Origin: JBDSTZ01 sp039927975
Lineage (GTDB): Bacteria > Pseudomonadota > Gammaproteobacteria > Burkholderiales > Burkholderiaceae_D
Direction of reading: 5' to 3'
NCBI GenBank assembly: GCA_039927975.1
Contig: JBDSTZ010000153.1
Location: forward strand, 1 to 11,292
DNA length: 11,292 nt
Under the pieces are notes generated by a model. It made no database searches, was not told the origin of the DNA, and saw only the letters and a program-made list of their open reading frames with translations. Shown here one piece after another: positions 1-6,577 of this stretch (position 1 is its first letter; every line of letters begins with the position of its first letter). A program made the position numbers and the translations under genes.

Positions 1-87
1 TCGGCCGCCCCGCCGGCCGAGGCAGCGGCGCGCCGCGCCTGCGTCGGCGTGCTCAACGGCGTGAACGTGTCGCAAGAGTGCTTTTGA
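1..87 (+). CDS. C-terminal end of a probable Flp pilus assembly protein CpaB/RcpC (partial)
   Basis: The frame is open from the first base to the TGA at 85-87 and gives 28 residues: an Ala/Pro-rich start, then a tail reading CVGVLNGVNVSQECF. The gene begins outside the window. CpaB/RcpC is a periplasmic protein of Tad systems that works with the secretin, and its gene usually sits directly upstream of rcpA. CpaB proteins often end in a short beta strand of the VxVIRGxxxS kind, and VGVLNGVNVS resembles this. The stop lies 33 bp before the chosen secretin start, so the two are probably co-transcribed. The identity rests on position and this short tail only; another Tad component is possible. 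Confidence 0.5.
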   Translation, partial: SAAPPAEAAARRACVGVLNGVNVSQECF

Positions 88-108
88 TTCTCCACCGTGA
101 CTTTCTCC

Positions 109-112
109 AGGA
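109..112 (+). promoter_or_regulatory. Shine-Dalgarno sequence that decides the secretin start
   Basis: AGGA at 109-112 lies 8 nt before the ATG at 121 and is the only well-placed ribosome binding site here. The alternative GTG at 97 has no purine-rich stretch upstream. The ATG at 112 sits directly on the AGG with no spacer. The ATG at 121 also gives a clean signal peptide. Confidence 0.6.
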
Positions 113-120
113 TGAACCCG

Positions 121-1602
121 ATGAACACAGTCCTCAGAACTCCGCGCCCGCTGCTCGCCTGCCTGGCGCTGGTCCTCGGCGGCGCCGCCCAGGCCGCGCC
201 CGAGGCCCCCAAGGGCACGCCGATGGCGCTGCGCGGCGAGGTCGGGCCGCGCTGCAGCGGCGACGCCGCCAAGCCGAGCACGATGCAGCTTCGGCTCGGC
301 AAATCGGCCATGCTGCGCCTGCCCGAGCCGCTGCTGCACCGCAGCGTCGGCAATCCGGGCGTGGTGCAGGCGATGCTGGTCTCGCCCGACACCCTGTACC
401 TGGCCGGCATCGACGTGGGCAGCACCAATATGATCATCCAGGGTAAGAGCGGCGCCTGCAGCGTGGTCGACCTGGTGGTCAGCCTCGACACCGCCGCCTT
501 CGAGGCGAGCCTGGCGGCCTTGATGCCCGACGAGCGCGGCATCCGGGTCAGCGCCGCCGCCGACGCGCTGGTGCTGTCGGGCAGCGTGTCCGACAGCGCC
601 GCCCTGACCCAGGCCGGCGAACTGGCGCTGGCCTATGTGCGGCGCCCACTGCAAGCGCTCGGCGCGGTCGGCAAGACCGATCCGCAGGCAACCGGCGGCA
701 CCGCGCCGCAGTCCGCGCCCGGCACCAACGCCGCGCTGCGGGTGGTCAATCTGCTCAGCGTGAGCGCGCCCCAGCAAGTCATGCTGGAAGTGAAGATCGC
801 CGAAGTGTCGAAGTCGCTGATCGACAAGCTCGAAGCCGGCACCACCCTGCGCGGCAGCTCGGGTAGCTGGTCGGCCACCCTGATGGCCAATTTCCTCACC
901 GGCACCGCCGGCGCCGCGCTCAGCGCCGTCAAGTCGAACGGCAGCATGCTCGGCTTCCAAGCCCAGCAGCAGGATGGCCTGGTGCGCATCCTGGCCGAGC
1001 CGAACGTGATGGCGATCAGCGGCCAGGAGGGCACCTTCCTGGCCGGCGGCAAGATCTACATCCCGGTGGCGCAGGTAAACAACCGCGTCACGCTCGAGGA
1101 AAAGGAGTTCGGCGTCGGCTTGCGCTTCACCCCCACCGTGCTGGCCGGCGGGCGCATCAACCTGCGGGTGGCGCCGGAAGTGTCGGAACTGTCGCGCGAA
1201 GGCGTCGGCGTGAGCAACGCCGGCTACGCCGGCAGCGCCATCATCCCCTTGATCACCACCCGGCGCGCCAGCACCACCGTCCAGCTGTACGACGGCCAGA
1301 GCTTCGCCATCGGCGGCCTGATCAAGAACAACCTGGTCACCAGCGTGAAGGGCTTGCCCGGCCTGGCCCAGCTGCCGATCCTCGGCGCGCTGTTTCGCAG
1401 CACCGACTACCAGCAGGACCGCACCGAACTGGTGTTCGTGGTGACCCCGCGCCTGGTCAAGCCGCTGGCGCCGTCCTACACCCTGCCGACCGACGCCGCG
1501 CCGGCGCCGACGGCGGCCGAGGTGATGCTGTCGGGCCGGCTGGAAGGGCGCGCGTCGGCCGCCGAGTCGGCCCGCAGCGCCAGCGGTTTCGAACTCAAAT
1601 AG
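121..1602 (+). CDS. rcpA: Tad/Flp pilus outer-membrane secretin RcpA/CpaC
   Basis: This is the ring-forming outer-membrane channel through which the Flp pilus leaves the cell. From the ATG at 121 it is 493 residues, about normal for the family. Residues 1-25 are a Sec signal peptide (RTPRP n-region, hydrophobic LLACLALVLGG, AQA cleavage site). Residues about 53-123 form the pilus N-terminal secretin domain (LRLGKSAMLRLP, then GSTNMIIQGKSG), and about 136-175 a BON-like domain. A Pro/Gly/Thr linker (about 186-203) leads to the secretin core at about 208-445, with VMLEVKIAEVSKS, ILAEPNVMAISGQEGTFLAGG, EFGVGLRFTPTVL and GLPGLAQLPILGALFRS. Two cysteines in the mature N-terminal part (C45, C113) could form a disulfide. 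The tail has the LPTD and SGRLEG motifs and ends GFELK, which may be a contact for a lipoprotein partner (inference). The stop overlaps the ribosome binding site of the next gene. Confidence 0.95.
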   Translation: MNTVLRTPRPLLACLALVLGGAAQAAPEAPKGTPMALRGEVGPRCSGDAAKPSTMQLRLGKSAMLRLPEPLLHRSVGNPGVVQAMLVSPDTLYLAGIDVGSTNMIIQGKSGACSVVDLVVSLDTAAFEASLAALMPDERGIRVSAAADALVLSGSVSDSAALTQAGELALAYVRRPLQALGAVGKTDPQATGGTAPQSAPGTNAALRVVNLLSVSAPQQVMLEVKIAEVSKSLIDKLEAGTTLRGSSGSWSATLMANFLTGTAGAALSAVKSNGSMLGFQAQQQDGLVRILAEPNVMAISGQEGTFLAGGKIYIPVAQVNNRVTLEEKEFGVGLRFTPTVLAGGRINLRVAPEVSELSREGVGVSNAGYAGSAIIPLITTRRASTTVQLYDGQSFAIGGLIKNNLVTSVKGLPGLAQLPILGALFRSTDYQQDRTELVFVVTPRLVKPLAPSYTLPTDAAPAPTAAEVMLSGRLEGRASAAESARSASGFELK

Positions 1603-1610
1603 GAGGCCCT

Positions 1611-1880
1611 GTGGCTACTACTCTCACGATCCGGTTTGTCTTCTGCGCGCTGCCGCTGTTGTTGTCGGCCTGCGCCTCCACCACCCCGCAATGGGACCGC
1701 CAGTTCGGCGCCTCGGTGCGCACCACGCTGGCCGCCCAGGTGGCCGACCCGGCCGCCGCCGCCAATCCCAACCCGGCGGCCGGCCTCGACGGCCGCGCCG
1801 CGCTCGCCGCCCAGCAGCGCTACGAGCACTCGTTCCAACAGCCGGCCTCGCCGCCGGCGGTGCTGGTCAACGTGAAGTGA
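1611..1880 (+). CDS. Short Tad-locus lipoprotein in the CpaD/RcpB position
   Basis: A GTG start at 1611 is set by a strong AGGAGG at 1601-1606 that overlaps the secretin TAG. The 89-residue product has a lipoprotein signal: hydrophobic FVFCALPLLLS followed by the lipobox LSAC with the acylated Cys at residue 21. The mature part is only 69 residues, Ala-rich, with the motif GLDGRAALAAQQRYEHSF near the C-terminus. Small lipoproteins with a DG[KR]AA...RY...SF signature occupy this slot in Tad loci of beta- and gammaproteobacteria, where CpaD or RcpB stands in other lineages. The likely role is assembly or stabilisation of the secretin at the outer membrane; this is inferred from position and lipidation. 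It lacks the length of Caulobacter CpaD (about 200 residues or more), so direct equivalence is unproven. Confidence 0.75.
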   Translation: MATTLTIRFVFCALPLLLSACASTTPQWDRQFGASVRTTLAAQVADPAAAANPNPAAGLDGRAALAAQQRYEHSFQQPASPPAVLVNVK

Positions 1881-1886
1881 GCGCGC

Positions 1887-1909
1887 CGCCGCCGGCCCTG
1901 CCGGCGGCG
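1887..1909 (+). other. GC-rich stem-loop between the short lipoprotein gene and tadZ
   Basis: CGCCGCCGG (1887-1895) pairs perfectly with CCGGCGGCG (1901-1909) around a 5-nt loop. It starts 6 bp after the lipoprotein stop, in the longest gap inside the Tad cluster (121 bp). No T-run follows, so it is not a standard intrinsic terminator. It could protect the 3' end of the upstream message or lower read-through into tadZ. Pairs like this are common by chance in GC-rich gaps. Confidence 0.35.
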
Positions 1910-2001
1910 CCCCACGGTCGATCCGCGCCCAGAAGCGGGCGGCCGCGCGCGCATCAGTTCTGCATCAAGCCCAAGCCTGCAGTTGCATTCAAGGATCACC
2001 G

Positions 2002-3177
2002 ATGAAAGCCCTATTGATTAGCCAAGACCAGCCCCTGCACGCCGAGATCGCGTCACAAGGGGCGGCGCGGGTGCCCCCGCTCAATGTGGGCGCCCTGCGG
2101 GCCAGCCTGCGCGAGGCGCTTGACCGCCTGCTGCCGGAGGCGCCGGCGCTGGTGATCATCGACGCCAACGGCGGCGACACGGCCGAGGCCGACCTGCTCG
2201 AGCGCCTGTGCAAGCACTACGCCGGCGCCAGCTTCATGCTGCTGACCGGCGACCAGCGCCAGGACCTGCTGATCCGCGCCATGCGCGCCGGCGTGCGCGA
2301 AGTGCTGCCGCTGCCGCTGGCGCACCAGGCCTTCCACGAGGCGCTCGACCGGATCGTCCACAGCGCCGGCAGCGCCGCCATGCGCGACGGCAAAGTGCTC
2401 GCCTTCATCGCTTGCAAGGGCGGCAGCGGCGCCACCTTCATCTCGACCAATTTCGGCTACGCGCTGTCGACCCTGGCCGACAAGAAGGTGCTGCTGATCG
2501 ACCTGCACGGCCAGTTCGGCGACGCCACCCTGTATGTGTCGGACCAGAAGCCGGCCATGACGCTGTCGGACGTGTGCACCCAGATCGCCCGCATCGACGG
2601 CCCCTTCCTCGAATCGTGCCTGGTCCACGTGGCGCCCGGCTTCGGCGTGCTGGCGGCGGCCGACGACGCCAGCCACGCCGGCAATCTGAAACCGGAGCAC
2701 ATGGACACCATCTTGCGGGTCGCGCGCCAGCACTACGATTTCATCGTGCTCGACGTCGGCCGCCAGATCGACGCCATCTCGCTGCGCGCGCTCGACAACG
2801 CCGACGCGATCTACCCGATCCTGCAGCTGGCGCTGCCCGACATCCGCGACGGCCGCCGCCTGCTCGACATTTTCCGCTCGCTCGGCTATGCCGCCGAGCA
2901 CACCCGCCTGATCGTCAACCGCTACGAGAAGGGCGGCCGGCTGCGCCTGCAGGACTTGCAATCGGCGCTCGGCACCGAGGTGCTGCACACCATCCCCAAC
3001 GATTACTTGGCGGTGACCGATTCGGTCAACCAGGGCGTGCCAGTGCTGCAGCTGTCGCGCTCGAGCGCGGTGGCGCGCAGCCTGGCAGAACTGGTCGAAT
3101 TGATCACCGCGCGCCGGGTCCCCGAGAACAAGGGCCTGTTCGACCGCATCTTCGGCCGCGGCGACGCCGAGCAGTGA
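2002..3177 (+). CDS. tadZ: TadZ/CpaE, ParA/MinD-like localisation ATPase of the Tad system
   Basis: TadZ/CpaE proteins place the Tad machinery, often at the pole, and recruit the other cytoplasmic parts. The ATG at 2002 follows AAGGA at 1991-1995. The 391-residue protein has an atypical receiver-like domain (about 1-115; ALVIIDANGGDT, then RAMRAGVREVLPLPL). The P-loop NTPase domain starts near 130. The deviant Walker A is KGGSGAT: K139 matches the signature lysine of the ParA/MinD class, but the second lysine is replaced by A144, as is common in TadZ/CpaE. D167 in VLLIDLHGQFGDA is the Walker A' aspartate, and FIVLDVGR (D251) is the Walker B region. The C-terminus ends GLFDRIFGRG, a short amphipathic tail seen in this family. 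No signal peptide is present, so it is cytoplasmic or peripheral to the membrane. Confidence 0.92.
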   Translation: MKALLISQDQPLHAEIASQGAARVPPLNVGALRASLREALDRLLPEAPALVIIDANGGDTAEADLLERLCKHYAGASFMLLTGDQRQDLLIRAMRAGVREVLPLPLAHQAFHEALDRIVHSAGSAAMRDGKVLAFIACKGGSGATFISTNFGYALSTLADKKVLLIDLHGQFGDATLYVSDQKPAMTLSDVCTQIARIDGPFLESCLVHVAPGFGVLAAADDASHAGNLKPEHMDTILRVARQHYDFIVLDVGRQIDAISLRALDNADAIYPILQLALPDIRDGRRLLDIFRSLGYAAEHTRLIVNRYEKGGRLRLQDLQSALGTEVLHTIPNDYLAVTDSVNQGVPVLQLSRSSAVARSLAELVELITARRVPENKGLFDRIFGRGDAEQ

Positions 3178-3241
3178 TGCCGGCGCCCGCCGCCCCGTCG
3201 CCGCGCCGCGCCGCACCCAGCCAGCCATCAGGAGAACTTGC

Positions 3242-4591
3242 ATGACCTTACGCGAACGACTCGCCGGCACCGAGGACGCCCAGGCGCCGCAGCCGCCGGC
3301 CGCGCCCGAGGGTGCCAACCACGCCTACCAGGAACTCAAGCGCAGCATGCACCAGATGATCCTCGACCGGATCGATCTGGAACGTTTGAAGCGCCTGACC
3401 ACCGAGCAGTTCAAGCACGAGCTGGCGCTGCTGATCGCCCGCATCATCGAGGAAGAGCGCATCGTCCTCAATCTCTCCGAGCGCCACAACCTGGTGCTCG
3501 ACATCCAGCACGAGATGCTCGGCTTCGGTCCGCTCGAACCGCTGCTGGCCGATCCGAGCGTGTCCGACATCTTGGTCAACACCTACGCCAAAGTCTACGT
3601 CGAACGGCGCGGCAAGCTCGAACTGACCGACGTCACCTTCCACGACAACGCCCACCTGATGAAGATCATCGAGAAGATCGTCTCGCGGGTCGGGCGCCGG
3701 GTCGACGAGGCCAGCCCGATGGTCGACGCGCGCCTGCCGGACGGCTCGCGGGTCAACGCGATCATCCCGCCGCTGGCGGTCGACGGCCCGATCCTGTCGA
3801 TCCGGCGCTTTTCGGTGCAGCCGCTGACGGTGCAGAATTTGCTCGACTACAAAAGCCTGACGCCGCCGATGGTGCAGGTGCTGCAGGCGCTCGGCCTGGC
3901 CAAGATCAACATCCTGATCTCGGGCGGCACCGGCAGCGGCAAGACCACCTTGCTCAACCTGCTGTCGGGCTTCATCCCGGCCAACGAGCGCATCGTTACC
4001 ATCGAGGACGCGGCCGAACTGCAGATGCGCCAGCCGCACGTGGTGCGCCTGGAGACGCGCCCGCCGAACATCGAAGGCAAGGGCGAGGTGACCCAGCGCG
4101 CACTGGTGCGCAACGCGCTGCGCATGCGGCCCGACCGCATCATCCTCGGCGAGGTGCGCGGCGCCGAGGCGATGGACATGCTGCAGGCGATGAACACCGG
4201 CCACGAAGGCTCGCTGGCGACGATCCACTCGAACACCCCGCGCGACGCCCTGGCCCGGCTCGAGAACATGGTCGGCATGGCCGGCGCCAACCTGACCGCG
4301 CGCGCCACCCGCCAGCAAATCTGCTCGGCGGTGACGGTGGTGCTGCAGGTGACGCGCCTGACCGACGGCGCGCGCAAGCTGGTGAGCCTGCAGGAGATCA
4401 CCGGCATGGAGGGCGAGATCATCGCGATGCAGGAGATCTTCCATTTCGAGCAGACCGGGGTCGCGCCGGACGGCAAGGTGCTCGGCCAATTTCGCGCCAC
4501 CGGCGTGCGGCCGCGCTTTGCCGACCGCCTGCGCCAGTTCGGCGCGGTCGTCTCCGAGACCGCTTACGATCCCGGCCACACTTACGAATAG
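3242..4591 (+). CDS. tadA: TadA/CpaF, hexameric secretion ATPase of the Tad pilus
   Basis: This cytoplasmic ATPase drives Flp pilus extension, and in at least some Tad systems also retraction, by acting on the TadB/TadC platform. The ATG at 3242 follows AGGAGA at 3230-3235. The 449-residue length is normal for CpaF. A helical N-terminal region (about 30-95) leads to GFGPLEPLLADPSVSDILVN, a hallmark of the family. The nucleotide-binding core is complete: Walker A GGTGSGKTT (K234), Asp box TIEDAAEL (E255, D256), Walker B RIILGEVRG (E304) and His box GHEGSLATIHSNTPRDAL (H321, H329). All catalytic residues are intact, so an active motor is expected. The gap to tadZ is 64 bp and to tadB 42 bp. Confidence 0.96.
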   Translation: MTLRERLAGTEDAQAPQPPAAPEGANHAYQELKRSMHQMILDRIDLERLKRLTTEQFKHELALLIARIIEEERIVLNLSERHNLVLDIQHEMLGFGPLEPLLADPSVSDILVNTYAKVYVERRGKLELTDVTFHDNAHLMKIIEKIVSRVGRRVDEASPMVDARLPDGSRVNAIIPPLAVDGPILSIRRFSVQPLTVQNLLDYKSLTPPMVQVLQALGLAKINILISGGTGSGKTTLLNLLSGFIPANERIVTIEDAAELQMRQPHVVRLETRPPNIEGKGEVTQRALVRNALRMRPDRIILGEVRGAEAMDMLQAMNTGHEGSLATIHSNTPRDALARLENMVGMAGANLTARATRQQICSAVTVVLQVTRLTDGARKLVSLQEITGMEGEIIAMQEIFHFEQTGVAPDGKVLGQFRATGVRPRFADRLRQFGAVVSETAYDPGHTYE

Positions 4592-4633
4592 CCGGCCGGC
4601 GCCAGCCACCGACGACATTTTTGAGGGGACACC

Positions 4634-5611
4634 ATGGACGCGGTCTTTTACGGTTTTGCGGTGCTGCTGTTCGCCGCCATCATCCTGCTGGTCGAGGGCG
4701 CCTACCTGTGGTGGGCCGACACCCACGGCGGCGGCGCCCAGCGCGTGGCGCGGCGCCTGCGCGTGATGGCCGAGGGCCAGCGCGGTGGCGCCGAACGCAT
4801 CTCGATTCTCAAGCAGCGCCGCTTCAGCCAGGCCGACGGCCTCGACCTGTTCCTGCACCGCCTGGCGCCGGCGCGCCGCATCGACGCGCTGCTGCAGCAG
4901 GCCGGGGTGCGCTGGTCGGTGGCGCAGTTCCTGGGGGCCAGCGGCGGCTTGATGGCGTGCGGCCTGGCGCTGATCCAGCCATGGCCGCTGCCGCCGCTGG
5001 CGCAGGTGCTCATCGTCGTGCTGTGCGGCGCGCTGCCCTATCTGTTCCTGCGGCGCGCGCGGCGCGAGCGGCTGCGCAAGATCGAGGCGCAGCTGGCCGA
5101 GGCGGCCGACTTCCTCGCCCGCGCGATGCGGGCCGGCCATTCGTTCACCAACGTGCTGCAGATGGTCGGCACCGAGATGCCCGAGCCGATCGCCGGCGAG
5201 TTCCGCATCGCGCACGAGGAGATCAATTACGGCGTGCCGATGCACGAGGCGCTGACCAACCTGGCCGCGCGCATCCCGCTGACCGACCTGCGCTACCTGG
5301 TCATCGCGGTGCTGATCCAGCGCGAGGCGGGCGGCAATCTGGCTGAAATCCTCGGCAATATCGCCCACATCATCCGTCAGCGCCTCAAGCTGGTCGCCCA
5401 TGTGCGCGTGCTGTCGGCCGAAGGCCGCATGTCGGCCTGGGTACTCGGCCTGCTGCCGTTTGCCGTGATGCTGACGATGTCGCTGACCAGTCCAGGCTAC
5501 ATCAGCATCCTGTGGAACGACCCGATCGGCGTGCGCGTTCTGTGGTACGGCGCCGGCATGATCGTTTTTGGCGCGCTCTGGTTGCGCAAGCTGATTCACA
5601 TTCGCATTTAA
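4634..5611 (+). CDS. tadB: TadB, inner-membrane platform protein of the Tad pilus
   Basis: TadB forms the inner-membrane platform with TadC and couples the TadA motor to pilin polymerisation. The start is ATG 4634, with GAGGGG at 4623-4628. The 325-residue protein has an N-terminal membrane helix (about 5-27), a charged cytoplasmic stretch, two further hydrophobic segments (about 97-116 and 120-139), the GspF/T2SSF domain (about 150-275, with AEAADFLARAMRAGHSF and IQREAGGNLAEILGNI) and two C-terminal helices (about 268-286 and 300-318). The RAGHSF and EAGGNL motifs are typical of TadB. Its TAA stop overlaps the ribosome binding site of tadC (AAGGAG, 5610-5615), so the two genes are tightly linked and probably made in balanced amounts. 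Confidence 0.94.
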   Translation: MDAVFYGFAVLLFAAIILLVEGAYLWWADTHGGGAQRVARRLRVMAEGQRGGAERISILKQRRFSQADGLDLFLHRLAPARRIDALLQQAGVRWSVAQFLGASGGLMACGLALIQPWPLPPLAQVLIVVLCGALPYLFLRRARRERLRKIEAQLAEAADFLARAMRAGHSFTNVLQMVGTEMPEPIAGEFRIAHEEINYGVPMHEALTNLAARIPLTDLRYLVIAVLIQREAGGNLAEILGNIAHIIRQRLKLVAHVRVLSAEGRMSAWVLGLLPFAVMLTMSLTSPGYISILWNDPIGVRVLWYGAGMIVFGALWLRKLIHIRI

Positions 5612-5620
5612 GGAGTTGCC

Positions 5621-6562
5621 ATGACCGCAGCACAGCTGATATTCCTGCTGATCGTGTTTGCCATCGTGGTCGCCCTGGCCGCGCTCGCGATGATGTTCTT
5701 CGCCCCGCGCACGCTGCGCGAGCGGCTCGGTCATTTCATGGGCAGCGCCGAGGTCACCCAGCTCGAGAGCGGCGGCTGGGTCGAGCGGGTCGCCAAGGTG
5801 GCGCAGCCGTTCACCAAGCTGTCGCTGCCGGAAGAGGGCTGGGAAAAATCCGCCCTGCGCACCCTGTTCATGAACGCCGGCTGGCGCAATCCGGCGGCGC
5901 CGACCCTGTATTTCGCTTCCAAGACGCTGCTGGCGCTGGGCCTGCCGTCGCTGATCGCGCTGGCGATGGCGTTGTCGGAAAAGCAGCTGACCGGCCAGCG
6001 CCTGCTGCTGTTGCTGTTCGCCTGCGCGGCGCTGGGCTACTACCTGCCCAACATGGTGCTGGCGCGGATCGTCATGCTGCGCAAGCGCGAAATCTTCGAA
6101 ACCATCCCCGACGCGCTCGACCTGCTGACCGTGTGCGTCGAAGCGGGTCTGAGCCTGGAGCGCGGCCTGATCAAGGTCGCCGCCGAGATCCATATCAAAT
6201 CGCTGGTGCTGGCGCAGGAGCTGCAACTGGTGCTGATGGAAATGCGGGCCGGCTTCACCAAGGAAAAGGCGCTGCGCAATTTCGCCCTGCGCAGCGGCGT
6301 CGAGGACGTCGACACCCTGGTCGCCATGCTGATCCAGTCGGAGCGCTTCGGCACCAGCATGGGCCAGTCGCTGCGGGTCTATTCGGACAACCTGCGCACC
6401 AAGCGGCGCATGGTGGCCGAAGAAGCGGCCGCCAAGATCGCGCTCAAGCTGATGTTCCCGCTGATCTTCTGCATCTTCCCGACCGTGCTGATGGCCTTGA
6501 TCGGACCGGCCATGATCCAGATTATCCGCACCCTGATGCCGGCCATGGCCGGCACGAACTGA
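5621..6562 (+). CDS. tadC: TadC, second inner-membrane platform protein of the Tad pilus
   Basis: TadC is the partner of TadB in the inner-membrane platform. The gene starts 9 bp after tadB. The product is 313 residues: an N-terminal membrane helix (about 5-27), a cytoplasmic stretch that includes WEKSALRTLFMNAGWRNP, two helices (about 99-118 and 126-148), the T2SSF domain (about 163-290) and a long C-terminal hydrophobic region (about 274-302). Family signatures are PDALDLLTVCVEAGLSLERG and LIQSERFGTSMGQSLRVYSD, which separate TadC from TadB. The tadB-tadC pair is the normal arrangement in Tad loci. Nothing appears truncated. Confidence 0.94.
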   Translation: MTAAQLIFLLIVFAIVVALAALAMMFFAPRTLRERLGHFMGSAEVTQLESGGWVERVAKVAQPFTKLSLPEEGWEKSALRTLFMNAGWRNPAAPTLYFASKTLLALGLPSLIALAMALSEKQLTGQRLLLLLFACAALGYYLPNMVLARIVMLRKREIFETIPDALDLLTVCVEAGLSLERGLIKVAAEIHIKSLVLAQELQLVLMEMRAGFTKEKALRNFALRSGVEDVDTLVAMLIQSERFGTSMGQSLRVYSDNLRTKRRMVAEEAAAKIALKLMFPLIFCIFPTVLMALIGPAMIQIIRTLMPAMAGTN

Positions 6563-6577
6563 CGCGAAGGAGCACGC

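Noticed and set aside
2053..3318. Long - strand frame opposite tadZ
   Set aside because: It is antisense to the clear TadZ coding sequence; the translation is Val/Gln/Ala/Arg-rich without motifs.
3238..5346. Open + frame of about 700 codons overlapping tadA and tadB
   Set aside because: The product is Arg/Pro/Ala-rich with no recognisable fold and overlaps the correct tadA frame, which has all ATPase motifs.
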